From Aeromonas rivipollensis (lineage in GTDB: Bacteria > Pseudomonadota > Gammaproteobacteria > Enterobacterales > Aeromonadaceae), in the NCBI RefSeq assembly GCF_037811135.1, contig NZ_CP149130.1:2910501-2974500 (forward strand): DNA of 64,000 bases, written 5' to 3'. Under the pieces are notes generated by a model. It had not been told where the DNA came from. It did no database searches and was given only the letters and a program-made list of their open reading frames with translations. Below are positions 18,650 to 26,519 of this stretch, piece by piece (the stretch's first letter is position 1; each line of letters begins with the position of its first letter). A program made the translations under genes and the position numbers.

Positions 18650-19291
18650 ATGAGTGAAGGACAAGTCGCCGCCCTCCTGCTCTGGCTGGTGCTGCTCGCC
18701 TTCAGCCTGAACGCCTCCCTGCTGCGCACCCTCCACGACCACCCCCTCTATCAACACCTCTGCCTTGGGGGCGCCATCGTCCTGGTGCCGCTCTGGACCT
18801 TGCGGGCGGGCCTCCATGAGGGGCTGGAGATCCACTTTCTCGGCCTCACCAGCCTGACCCTGCTGCTGGGCTGGCGCCTCGCCCTGCTGGCCCCCTGCCT
18901 CACCCTGCTGATCCTCGGGGCCTTTGGTGTCACCGATCTGGCGGAGTTCGGCTGGCAGGCGCTCATCGGCGTCGCGCTGCCGGTGGCCACCAGCTGGCTG
19001 CTGTTTCTGGCAAGCTGGGCCTGGTTGCCCCGCCACCTCTTCGTCTACCTGTTCGTGGCCGCCTTCCTCGGCGGGGCGCTGAGCATCTCGGTCAAGATCC
19101 TCGCCAGTGCCCTGCTGATGGGGATAAGCGGCGCCTACCCCTGGCACACCATCAGTGCCGACTACCTCTCCATCTGGCCGCTGCTGCTCTTCCCCGAGGC
19201 CCTGCTCAACGGCATGGCCATGACACTGCTCGCCGTCTATCGACCCCACTGGGTCAACACCTTCTTCGACAGGGAATATCTGGGGCGGTGA
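18650..19291 (+). CDS. CbiM-like / COG3235 predicted energy-coupling-factor permease
   Basis: 213-residue integral membrane protein with about six hydrophobic helices. Its fold resembles the CbiM-type S-component family (predicted membrane protein COG3235), with a helix-loop pattern and ASALLMGISGAYPW in the second half. No ATPase or T-component is encoded nearby, so a transport role for metal or vitamin is only a family-level inference. ATG 18650 was chosen because the nearby upstream ATG at 18645 is stopped after two codons. The gene sits between two terminators and is probably monocistronic. Confidence 0.7.
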   Translation: MSEGQVAALLLWLVLLAFSLNASLLRTLHDHPLYQHLCLGGAIVLVPLWTLRAGLHEGLEIHFLGLTSLTLLLGWRLALLAPCLTLLILGAFGVTDLAEFGWQALIGVALPVATSWLLFLASWAWLPRHLFVYLFVAAFLGGALSISVKILASALLMGISGAYPWHTISADYLSIWPLLLFPEALLNGMAMTLLAVYRPHWVNTFFDREYLGR

Positions 19292-19312
19292 GCCAGCAGA
19301 GGCCGGCGCCAT

Positions 19313-19340
19313 AAAAAAAGCCCGCAGCTGCGGGCTTTTT
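19313..19340. terminator. Bidirectional terminator
   Basis: GCCCGCAGCTGCGGGC at 19320-19335, with A7 before and T5 after. It serves the convergent CbiM-like gene and the amino-acid transporter operon. Confidence 0.88.
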
Positions 19341-19348
19341 CATTTCTG

Positions 19349-20041
19349 TCACACGCTGCGGGGGCGCAGGTGGGCGTGCCAGCGGGCCTCCCACTTCTTG
19401 AACAGCCAGACGATGGCGAAGGTGAGCAGCATGTAGAGCAGGCCTGCGGTCAAGAAGGCCTCGAACGGGCTGTAGTAGCGGGAGTTGATGATCCGCGCCG
19501 CACCTGTCAGGTCGACGATGGTGATGATGCCCGCCACCGCCGACCCCTGCAGCATGAAGATCACCTCGTTGCTGTAGGCGGGCAGCGCACGGCGAAACGA
19601 GTTGGGCAAGATGATGCGGGTGAGGGTCTGCCAGCGGCTCATGCCAAAGGCATTGGCCGCCTCAATCTGCCCCTTTGGCATGTTCAGCACGGCACCGCGC
19701 ACTATCTCGGCGGTGTAGGCCCCGGTGTTGAGGGTGAACGCCAGCAGGGCACAGAACCAGGCCTCGGAGAAGAGCGCCCAGGCGGGCCCGTTCTTGAGCC
19801 ACTCCCACTGGGCGGCGCCGTAGTAGATGATGAACAGCTGCACCAGCAACGGGGTGCCGCGGAAGAAGTAGATATAAGCCCAGATCGGCCCCTTGATCAG
19901 CCAGTTGCGGCTGTTGCGCAGAATGCCCATGGGTACCGCCAGCATGAGGCCGAGCATGAGAGAGGCTGCCACCAGCCAGATGGTGGTGTAAAAGCCCTCC
20001 CAGTAGGTGGGCCACTCCTTGAGAATGATGGAGAAATCCAT
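19349..20041 (-). CDS. Basic amino-acid ABC transporter permease (HisM type)
   Basis: 230-residue inner-membrane permease with about five helices. It shows the EAA-loop signature of the HisM/ArtM family (EAANAFGMSRWQTLTRIILPNSFRRALPAY read as adjacent parts) and YIYFFRGTPLLVQL. It forms the channel with the HisQ-type permease upstream, driven by the HisP-type ATPase and fed by the ArgT/HisJ-type binding protein of the same operon. The substrate is probably arginine, ornithine, lysine or histidine. An SD-like AGGTAA lies just before ATG 20041. Confidence 0.92.
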   Translation of the reverse strand: MDFSIILKEWPTYWEGFYTTIWLVAASLMLGLMLAVPMGILRNSRNWLIKGPIWAYIYFFRGTPLLVQLFIIYYGAAQWEWLKNGPAWALFSEAWFCALLAFTLNTGAYTAEIVRGAVLNMPKGQIEAANAFGMSRWQTLTRIILPNSFRRALPAYSNEVIFMLQGSAVAGIITIVDLTGAARIINSRYYSPFEAFLTAGLLYMLLTFAIVWLFKKWEARWHAHLRPRSV

Positions 20042-20166
20042 GGCTTACCTCGTCTTGATCGTGATGTAGATACGCTCGGCACTGACACCGCGACTATCAC
20101 AGTAAACGAATGACTGCATTGAATACGGCATGGCTTACCTCGTCTTGATGGCGTAGTGACGCTCGG
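20040..20166. repeat. Direct duplication of the hisQ tail / start junction
   Basis: The block beginning CATGGCTTACCTCGTCTTGA occurs at about 20039 and again at about 20129, each followed by a diverged copy ending GACGCTCGG or TACGCTCGG. The spacing is 90 bp. It covers the 3' end of the hisQ-like gene and the SD/start region. Confidence 0.75.
20045..20131 (-). CDS. 28-codon mini-ORF between hisQ- and hisM-like genes
   Basis: ATG at 20131, 3 nt after the hisQ-like stop, and TAA at 20047. The last residues, AERIYITIKTR, mimic the C-terminus of the HisQ-like protein (AERHYAIKTR), and the following GGTAAGCCATG repeats the junction before it. So the hisQ 3' end plus the next RBS/start has been duplicated, leaving a small frame between the permease genes. 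Whether the peptide is made is unknown; its translation could simply couple HisQ to HisM synthesis. Confidence 0.4.
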   Translation of the reverse strand: MPYSMQSFVYCDSRGVSAERIYITIKTR

Positions 20167-20875
20167 CCCACTTGAGCGCCGAGGTCGAAACCGCGGTGAA
20201 GATCAGGAAGATCAACGCCACCGCCATGTAGAAGGTAAACGGCTGCTGGGTCGAGCCCGCCGCCAGGGACGCCTTTCGCACCATGTCATCGAGCCCGATG
20301 ATGGAGACCAGGGCCGTGGTTTTGAGCAATACCAGCCAGTTGTTGCCAAAGCCCGGCAGGGCGTGGCGCATCATCTGGGGAAAGAGGATCCGCACAAACA
20401 CCTGGGTTGCCCGCATGCCAAAGGCGCGTGCCGCCTCGAGCTCCCCCTTGTCCACCGCCAGGATGGCGCCGCGGAAGGTCTCGGTCATGTAGGCACCGAA
20501 GATGAAGCCTATGGTGGCGACCCCGGCCGCAAAGGGACTGATGTCGATGTAATCCGGTAGCAGGGAGACCCACTCCTGATTCGGATTGCTCTCCAGCAGG
20601 TAGTTGTTGTAAGCCTCGTTGACCCAGGTACAGATCCCGTTGATCAGCACCTGGCCGCCGAAGAACAGCAGCATCATCAGCACTAGATCCGGAATGCCGC
20701 GAATGACGGTGGTGTAGGCGGTCGCGATGCCGCGCGCCCACTTGTAGGGGGAGAGCTTGGCCAGGGCACCCAGCATGCCCAGCACCAGCGCCAGCAGCAA
20801 GGAGGCGAGCGCCACCTCCAGGGTGACCCAGGCCCCCTCCAGCAGGGAGGTTTCATATCCTTTCAAATCAAACAT
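20135..20875 (-). CDS. Basic amino-acid ABC transporter permease (HisQ type)
   Basis: 246-residue permease, the partner of the HisM-type protein. It carries the family motif region VIRGIPDLVLMMLLFFGGQ and the EAA loop (GELEAARAFGMRATQVFVRI). I chose ATG 20875 (MFDLKGYETS) because upstream codons in the longer frame lack family-like sequence and GGAG lies 11 nt before it. Order on this strand is ATPase, binding protein, HisQ, HisM, as in the Pseudomonas aot and Salmonella his/arg systems. Confidence 0.92.
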   Translation of the reverse strand: MFDLKGYETSLLEGAWVTLEVALASLLLALVLGMLGALAKLSPYKWARGIATAYTTVIRGIPDLVLMMLLFFGGQVLINGICTWVNEAYNNYLLESNPNQEWVSLLPDYIDISPFAAGVATIGFIFGAYMTETFRGAILAVDKGELEAARAFGMRATQVFVRILFPQMMRHALPGFGNNWLVLLKTTALVSIIGLDDMVRKASLAAGSTQQPFTFYMAVALIFLIFTAVSTSALKWAERHYAIKTR

Positions 20876-20980
20876 ATGCAATGCAGCTCCATCGCAATCG
20901 GGCCCGTCACTCCCAGCGGAAGGCAACGGGCCCGATGACTACTGACGGGATCAACCTGTCGTTGTTCGCCTGACGTTGAC

Positions 20981-21754
20981 TTACTCGCCGTACACGTCGA
21001 AGTCGAAGTACTTGTCGTTGATTTCCTTGTACTTGCCGTTGGCGCGCAGGGCCAGGATGGCAGCATTGAATTTCTCTTTCAGATCCTTGTCAGCCTTGCG
21101 TACCGCTATGCCGGCACCCTCGCCAAACCACTTGGGATCCGTCAGTTTCGGGCCGACGAACTCGTAGGCATCGCCACCCTCTTTCTTCAGCAGACCGTCG
21201 CTGATGGCGGCGGAGTCGGCCATCACATAGTCAACCCGGCCCGATTTCAGATCGAGATAGGCCTCATCTGCGGTGCCGTAGCGCTTGATGGTGGCGTTGG
21301 GGAAGTTGTCGGTGATGTAGGTGTCCATGGAGGTGGCGCGCTGCACGGCGATGGTCTTGCCATCCATGAAGGCCTTGTCGAGCTGCACCTCGGTGCCTTT
21401 CTTGGCGGCGAAGCGGGCCGGAATGTGCTGGTACTTCTGGGTGAAGTCCACCTTCTTCTTACGCTCTTCGGTGATGTCCATGGTGGCGATGATGGCGTCA
21501 TACTTGCGTGACAGCAGCGCAGGAATGATGCCGTCCCAGTCCTGCTTGACCAGGGTGCACTTCACCTTCATCTCTTCACACAGGGCGTTGGCGATGTCGA
21601 TGTCAAAGCCTTTCACCTCGCCGCTCGGCTCGGTCCAGGAGAAGGGAGGATAGGCACCTTCCACCCCGATCCGTACCTCTTTCCACTCCTTGGCCATCAG
21701 GCTACCGGAACACAGGGCCGTCATCACGGCAGTCGCCAGCATCAGCTTGTTCAT
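20981..21754 (-). CDS. Periplasmic basic amino-acid-binding protein (ArgT/HisJ/AotJ type)
   Basis: 257-residue family-3 solute-binding protein with a signal peptide (cleavage after LMA at about residue 21). The mature start is KEWKEVRIGVEGAYPPFSW, followed by GFDIDIANALCEEM and the hinge region RYGTADEAYLDLKSGRVDYVMAD. The motif AYPPFS and the DWDGIIPALLSRKYDAI segment are typical of arginine/lysine/ornithine/histidine binders. A clear SD (AAGGAG) precedes ATG 21754. A paralogue without its own transporter lies at 25298-26080. Confidence 0.94.
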   Translation of the reverse strand: MNKLMLATAVMTALCSGSLMAKEWKEVRIGVEGAYPPFSWTEPSGEVKGFDIDIANALCEEMKVKCTLVKQDWDGIIPALLSRKYDAIIATMDITEERKKKVDFTQKYQHIPARFAAKKGTEVQLDKAFMDGKTIAVQRATSMDTYITDNFPNATIKRYGTADEAYLDLKSGRVDYVMADSAAISDGLLKKEGGDAYEFVGPKLTDPKWFGEGAGIAVRKADKDLKEKFNAAILALRANGKYKEINDKYFDFDVYGE

Positions 21755-21819
21755 GTATCTCTCCTTGATAAACACGTCGATCGTTGAAAACGCAGAATAT
21801 TGAAAATACCGCTCCCCCA

Positions 21820-22590
21820 TCAATAAATGGAAGAGATGAATTGCTTGAATCGCTCCGACTTGGGATGGGCGAAGATCTCCTTGGGATTGCCTTCTTCCTC
21901 TACCCGCCCCTGATGGAGGAACATCACCTTGTTGGACACGTCACGGGCAAAGGACATCTCGTGGGTGACCACCAGCATGGTGCGCCCCTCTTCGGCCAGC
22001 TCGCGCATCAGGCCGAGCACCTCGCCCACCAGCTCGGGATCGAGCGCAGAGGTGGGCTCGTCGAACAGCATCACCTCGGGCTCGACCGCAAGGGCACGGG
22101 CGATGGCGGCCCGCTGCTGCTGGCCGCCGGAGAGGTGACCGGGGTAATAGTCGCGCCGCTCCCACAGGCCCACCCGGTTGAGCAGTTGCTCCGCCTTGGC
22201 GATGGCCTCGGCACGGGGCACCTTGAGCACCTGGATGGGGACTTCGATGATGTTCTGCATGATGGTCATGTGCGACCAGAGGTTGAAACTTTGAAACACC
22301 ATGGCCAGACGGCTGCGAATCCGCTCCACCTGACGCATGTCCTCAGGCAGGCGTTCACCGGCCCGATTGCTCTTCATGCGGATCAGCTCGCCATGGAGTG
22401 ACACTGTGCCGGAAGAGGGGGTTTCCAGCAGATTGATACAGCGTAGAAAAGTCGACTTCCCCGAACCCGAGGAGCCGATCAGGGAGATAACATCCCCCTT
22501 GCGGGCCGTCATATCGATGCCCTTGAGCACTTCGTGGGTGCCAAAATACTTGTGCAGTTCACGAACTTCCAGTGCGGCAACGTCGCTCAT
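21820..22590 (-). CDS. Basic amino-acid ABC transporter ATP-binding protein (HisP/AotP type)
   Basis: 256-residue ATPase with Walker A GSSGSGKST, Q-loop MVFQSFNLWSHMT, signature LSGGQQQR, Walker B VMLFDEPTSALDPE and H-loop VVTHEMSFA. It powers the HisQ/HisM-type permeases encoded downstream. It is first in the operon and divergent from lysO. Confidence 0.95.
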   Translation of the reverse strand: MSDVAALEVRELHKYFGTHEVLKGIDMTARKGDVISLIGSSGSGKSTFLRCINLLETPSSGTVSLHGELIRMKSNRAGERLPEDMRQVERIRSRLAMVFQSFNLWSHMTIMQNIIEVPIQVLKVPRAEAIAKAEQLLNRVGLWERRDYYPGHLSGGQQQRAAIARALAVEPEVMLFDEPTSALDPELVGEVLGLMRELAEEGRTMLVVTHEMSFARDVSNKVMFLHQGRVEEEGNPKEIFAHPKSERFKQFISSIY

Positions 22591-23121
22591 CCATTACAAC
22601 CTTGTCTGTCCCTAGACGCCGCTACGGCGTGACTCCACCATCGCAAATTTAACAAAAAGTTAACCGATGGCAACCTTCAGCGAAAATATCATTCAGGTAG
22701 TTAAAAAACAATACAGAACCGAGGTATTTAGTGGTTTATCTGTATTTTTATTGGCCTTGGCGGTATTTTTCAGCACTTTGTCTGCATAAAATCTGCTTTT
22801 CGCCACCTCTGAGATACCGCCTTTTTATACCCGGAACGCACCAGTAGCAAGAAGATTAAGCCATTTCAGTCAGAAGCCATTCAGAGTCACTTTATTCACC
22901 CAGGTTCAGCTGAACAAAACGCACTTTTTTCTGAATGAAATTGATTTTATTGGCGATGACGACCCGAGAGCAGAGGGCTCCGGGAAGATGGCCTCGCCAT
23001 GCAAAAGTAACAAACCGATAAAAAAAGGGTCGAATGAAACATACAAACTCATGGATTTATGACTCTTGGCCAATAAGTAGTGGTAATGTGTCGTTTTCCC
23101 AGTTTTGTGACCGAGGCCCCA
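22591..23121. promoter_or_regulatory. Long divergent regulatory region, amino-acid transporter vs lysO
   Basis: About 530 bp, AT-rich, with no convincing gene. It contains a terminator-like inverted repeat (22758-22826) and short ArgR-like half-sites (TGAATAAAGTGA on the minus strand near 22887-22898; TGAATGAAATTGATT at 22932-22946). E. coli lysO and basic amino-acid importers are ArgR-controlled, so an ArgR operator is expected here, but none of these matches is strong. Confidence 0.4.
22758..22826 (+). other. Terminator-like long inverted repeat in leader region
   Basis: GGCGGTAT (22758-22765) pairs with ATACCGCC (22814-22821), extended by TCAG/CTGA inside, and is followed by TTTTTATA. The loop is about 40 nt. 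It resembles an intrinsic terminator or leader element on the plus strand, about 300 bp before lysO. Confidence 0.35.
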
Positions 23122-24024
23122 ATGTTGCTGAATGTGTTGCTGATCCTGCTGCCGCTGGTGATTGGCTATCTTGTCCCCCTATCCTCCACCCGGCTCATCA
23201 AGCTGATCAATCAGTCGCTGGGCAAGATGGTCTATCTCATCCTGTTCCTGATGGGGCTGGGGCTGGCCTATGTGGAGAACCTCGGCAGCAACCTGGCGGT
23301 GATCTTCAAGGTGGCCGGGGTGATGCTGGCCGCCATCACCGCCTGCAACCTGCTGGCACTCTGGTGGCTGGACAGACGCAGCCCCCCCACCCATGAGGCG
23401 AGCGACGCCAGGATGCCGAGCAAGCTGCATCTGCTCTGGGAGTCACTCCAGCTCTGCTTCGTGGTGCTCGGCGGCGTGCTGCTGGGGCTGCTGGTGGACT
23501 TGCGCGCCCTGCCCATCGACAAGTGGAGCGAGTGGGCCCTGATGCTGTTGCTGCTGCTCATCGGCATCCAGATGCGCAACTCCGGCATGCGCCTGCGCCA
23601 GATCCTGCTCAACCCCTGGGGCATGAAGATAGCCGCCACCGTCATCCTCAGCAGCTGGCTCGGCAGCCTGCTGGCGGCCCAGTTGCTGGGGATGCCCTCG
23701 AGCCACGCCCTGGCGCTCGCCTCCAGCTTCGGCTGGTATTCGCTGTCGGGCATACTGGTGGCCGACAAGCTGGGACCCGTGCTCGGCTCCGCCGCCTTCA
23801 TCAACGATCTGGGGCGCGAGCTTATCGCCATCCTCATCATTCCGGTGCTGATGCGTCGCCACCCCTCTGCCGCCATCGGCTACGGCGGCGCCACCGCGCT
23901 GGACTTCACCCTGCCGGTCATCCAGAAATCCGGCGGCATCCAGGTGGTGCCGGTGGCCATCGTCTCGGGCTTTATCCTGAGCCTGCTCGGTCCCATCCTG
24001 ATCCTGGGTTTCCTCGCTATCTGA
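23122..24024 (+). CDS. lysO: L-lysine exporter
   Basis: 300-residue polytopic membrane protein of the LysO/YbjE family, nearly the same length as E. coli LysO (299). About eight hydrophobic segments and the conserved ASSFGWYSLSG and FINDLGRELIA motifs are visible. It exports lysine (and the toxic analogue thialysine in E. coli). I chose ATG 23122, with GAGG upstream, over the longer frame at 23080. It is divergent from a basic amino-acid importer, so uptake and export of related amino acids share one control region. Confidence 0.92.
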   Translation: MLLNVLLILLPLVIGYLVPLSSTRLIKLINQSLGKMVYLILFLMGLGLAYVENLGSNLAVIFKVAGVMLAAITACNLLALWWLDRRSPPTHEASDARMPSKLHLLWESLQLCFVVLGGVLLGLLVDLRALPIDKWSEWALMLLLLLIGIQMRNSGMRLRQILLNPWGMKIAATVILSSWLGSLLAAQLLGMPSSHALALASSFGWYSLSGILVADKLGPVLGSAAFINDLGRELIAILIIPVLMRRHPSAAIGYGGATALDFTLPVIQKSGGIQVVPVAIVSGFILSLLGPILILGFLAI

Positions 24025-24046
24025 GCCTGGATAAACCACCCAGGCG

Positions 24047-24078
24047 AAAAAAAGCCCGGCAGCAGTGCCGGGCTTTTT
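24047..24078. terminator. Bidirectional terminator after lysO / iadA
   Basis: GCCCGGCA/TGCCGGGC with a 4-nt loop, flanked by A7 and T5, between convergent genes. Confidence 0.88.
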
Positions 24079-24101
24079 GTTGGTTCAGGGGTGCGCCATC
24101 T

Positions 24102-25232
24102 CTAGGTTCGCCACTGGCCGCCGCTCATCACCCTCTCGATGGCGAGGTGCTCCGGCGCTATCAGCAGCAGGTCCGCATCCTGCCCCACCCCTATCATCCC
24201 CTTGCCAGCCAGCCCCAGGGCTCGCGCCGGATTGGCCGTGACCACCCCCAGGGCGACCTCGAGCGACACCCCGAGGGCGCAGGCACGAACGCACTCCTGC
24301 CACAGGCTGGCAATCTGGCCGCAGCGCATCTCCACAAGGCGCCCCTCACCGTCAAATCGCGGCAGGCTGGCGTTGGCATCCGAGCTGAAGCTGATGCGAT
24401 CGGCGGGCACGCCGGCCGCCAGCAGCGCCACCAGCGCCTCTGCCGCCAGTTGCTCGCCATCGTCCAGCAGCTCGGGGAAGCTCGAGGTGGTGAGATCGAT
24501 CCAGCCCCCCGCCCTGCCCCAGTCGATGGCCTCGGCAAAGAGCCAGGGGTTGCGGTTGCAGTGGGTGGGATAGAGCTGGCGCAGGGGAATGTCGGTGCCA
24601 TCGCGCAGGGCCCGCAGCGGTGCCAGGGCCCCGCGGCCGTCCCCGACGTGGAAGAAGCTGACCCCGCTCTTGCCCGTGAGCAGCCCGGCCACCCGCGCCT
24701 CGCTCACCAGCCGCGCCAGCTCATCCTGGGTGGGCGCGCTGGATCTGTGATCGCTGATGGCCAGCTCCCCCACCCCCAGCACCTCGGGGATCAGCATGAT
24801 GTCCGATTCCACCCTGCCGGTGAGGGTCTTGACCGGCAGGTGATAGGAGCCGGTGTACATGTAAGCGCTCACCCCGGCGGCGCGAAACTCGCGCACCTTG
24901 CCGAGCACCTGGGCCGGGGTGCGGGTCAGACTGTCGGTGCCGAGCGCCGCCACCAGCGTAGTGACCCCGGCCTTGAGGGCCTCCCCCGCCGCGAGTTCGG
25001 GGGTACGGAAGGCAAAGCCCCCCTCCCCACCGCCCCCCGTGATGTGGGCCAGGGGATCCACCAGCCCGGGCACCAGGTAGCGGCCACGGCCGTCGACGCG
25101 CACCAGCGGCCAGTCAGGGGGAACAGTCAACCCCTTGCCCAGCCAGGCGATGCGGCCGTCGGCCACCAGCAGATCCTGCTGGCCGAGCGGGGCCGGGCTA
25201 TGAATTTCCGCGCCCTCGATCAGGGTCAACAT
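24102..25232 (-). CDS. iadA: Isoaspartyl dipeptidase-like amidohydrolase
   Basis: 376-residue metal-dependent hydrolase resembling E. coli IadA, which removes beta-aspartyl (isoAsp) dipeptides from damaged proteins. Conserved: GGGGEGGF, TGSYHLP, ISDHRSSAP, the carbamylated-Lys region LLTGKSGVSFFHVGDG, LYPTHCNRN and the catalytic Asp in SFSSDANAS. Odd: the usual metal-binding HxH near the N-terminus reads DPLAH, so the first ligand His is Leu61 while His63 is kept. I chose ATG 25232 because the AGGAG there has 6-nt spacing; ATG 25238 abuts it. An ArgT-like binding protein is encoded just upstream. Confidence 0.85.
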   Translation of the reverse strand: MLTLIEGAEIHSPAPLGQQDLLVADGRIAWLGKGLTVPPDWPLVRVDGRGRYLVPGLVDPLAHITGGGGEGGFAFRTPELAAGEALKAGVTTLVAALGTDSLTRTPAQVLGKVREFRAAGVSAYMYTGSYHLPVKTLTGRVESDIMLIPEVLGVGELAISDHRSSAPTQDELARLVSEARVAGLLTGKSGVSFFHVGDGRGALAPLRALRDGTDIPLRQLYPTHCNRNPWLFAEAIDWGRAGGWIDLTTSSFPELLDDGEQLAAEALVALLAAGVPADRISFSSDANASLPRFDGEGRLVEMRCGQIASLWQECVRACALGVSLEVALGVVTANPARALGLAGKGMIGVGQDADLLLIAPEHLAIERVMSGGQWRT

Positions 25233-25297
25233 GGGCATCTCCTTGTTTCATCACCGCTTGCTGCGGAAAAAAGAGAGGGAGCAAGCTCCCTCCCCCA

Positions 25298-26080
25298 TCA
25301 ACCACCATAAATATCGTACTTGAAGTACTTCTGGTTGATCTCCTGATACTTGCCATTGGCCCGCAGGGTCTTGATCGCCTCGTCCAGCTTGGCCTTGAGA
25401 TCCTGATCGCCCTTGCGTACCGCAATTCCCATGCCGTCACCAAACCACTGGCGATCGGTCAGGGCCGGCCCCACATACTCGAACTTCTCCCCGCCCGCCT
25501 TGCTGAGCAACCCCTGATCGATGGCCGAGGCGTCGGCCAGCAAGGCCAGCACCCGGCCCGCCTTCAGATCGAGATAGGCCTCATCGGCATTGCCGTAACG
25601 CACTATGGTGACGTCGGATCCAAAGTTATCCGTCAGGTACTTGTCGTGGGTGGTGGCGCGCTGCACACCGATGCGCTTGCCTGCAATCCCCGCCGGGGTC
25701 AGCTCCAGCGTTGTGCCCTTGGCCGCCACGAAGCGGTTGGGGATATGGGCATATTTCGCGGTGAAATCCACCTTCTTGCGCCGCTCGTCGGTGATCGACA
25801 TGGCGGCGATGATCGCATCGTATTTGCGCGACAACAGGGCCGGGATCATGCCGTCCCAATCCTGGGCCACCAGCTCGCACTTGACGGCCATCTGTTGGCA
25901 CAGGGCGTTGGCGAGATCGATATCAAACCCCTTGATCTCCCCCGATGCATCGGTCCAGGAGAAGGGGGGATAGGCGCCCTCCACACCGAAGCGCACGGTT
26001 TTCCACTCCTTGGCCGTGACGGGGGTGGTGAGCAGGCAGGCAGCAAAGAGGGCTGACAGGGTCAGTTTGGTATTCATCAT
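25298..26080 (-). CDS. Orphan ArgT/HisJ-type amino-acid-binding protein
   Basis: 260-residue periplasmic family-3 binding protein with a signal peptide ending at PVTA. It is very similar throughout to the operon-encoded protein at 20981-21754 (shared GVEGAYPPFSW, DWDGMIPALLSRKYDAI, GNADEAYLDLKAGRV, ANGKYQEINQKYF). No permease or ATPase accompanies it, so it probably feeds the transporter 4 kb away, as HisJ and ArgT share HisQMP. It lies upstream of iadA (66 bp gap) on the same strand and may be co-transcribed with it. SD GGAG precedes ATG 26080; the next codon is also ATG. Confidence 0.92.
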   Translation of the reverse strand: MMNTKLTLSALFAACLLTTPVTAKEWKTVRFGVEGAYPPFSWTDASGEIKGFDIDLANALCQQMAVKCELVAQDWDGMIPALLSRKYDAIIAAMSITDERRKKVDFTAKYAHIPNRFVAAKGTTLELTPAGIAGKRIGVQRATTHDKYLTDNFGSDVTIVRYGNADEAYLDLKAGRVLALLADASAIDQGLLSKAGGEKFEYVGPALTDRQWFGDGMGIAVRKGDQDLKAKLDEAIKTLRANGKYQEINQKYFKYDIYGG

Positions 26081-26192
26081 GAGTACTCCATTACATAGAA
26101 AGCGCACAGGCGCGGTCAAGGCATCGCAAGCCTGGGCAGGCGATGGCCAACAAACGGCAAAACGCGGATGAGCGAGATCACGCCCCCGTGGG

Positions 26193-26260
26193 TATCAATG
26201 ATCGACAGATATCAATGACCGTCGGGTATCAATGATCGGCGGGCGTCAATGAACTGCTCC
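26193..26260. repeat. Four 17-bp tandem repeats
   Basis: Units begin at 26193, 26210, 26227 and 26244: TATCAATGATCGACAGA, TATCAATGACCGTCGGG, TATCAATGATCGGCGGG and the diverged CGTCAATGAACTGCTCC. The array starts about 110 bp upstream of the orphan binding-protein start. Period and copies are read directly; a regulator-binding array or simple repeat expansion are both possible. Confidence 0.8.
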
Positions 26261-26271
26261 GGGGCCTCGAT

Positions 26272-26349
26272 CTATTCGTCGAACCACTCGGAGAGGTAGA
26301 AAGGCTTGAAGTAGAAGGCCAGAAAAAAGCCTCTGGCTTTGCGCATCAT
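26272..26349 (-). CDS. Possible 25-residue small protein
   Basis: The frame ATG ATG ... TAG encodes MMRKARGFF, LAFYFKPFYL, SEWFDE: basic start, aromatic-rich hydrophobic middle and acidic end, unlike random GC-rich sequence. It lies between acpH and the 17-bp repeats, on the strand of the orphan binding protein. There is no strong SD (AGGA about 14 nt upstream). It could be a leader peptide or a small membrane-associated protein. Not recognised. Confidence 0.45.
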   Translation of the reverse strand: MMRKARGFFLAFYFKPFYLSEWFDE

Positions 26350-26519
26350 GATGGTCTGTCGCGTCCTGTGACAAAGATGGAAACCACCTTAGCACGCCCC
26401 AAATTTGCCCTGCAAGAGGGGCTTGCAGGGCTATCGAAAAATCCTGATCATGGCCAACAGAATCAGGATCCTCTAGGCTCTGAGCACCTTGTCATCGACC
26501 TGAAAACGACCTCAATTCC

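Noticed and set aside
18020..19312. 430-codon minus-strand frame opposite pflA and the CbiM-like gene
   Set aside because: It spans a strong terminator and two real genes on the other strand, and has no motifs.
22591..23121. Lysine riboswitch upstream of lysO
   Set aside because: I looked for the conserved L-box core sequences and did not find them. The inverted repeat present is listed only as terminator-like.
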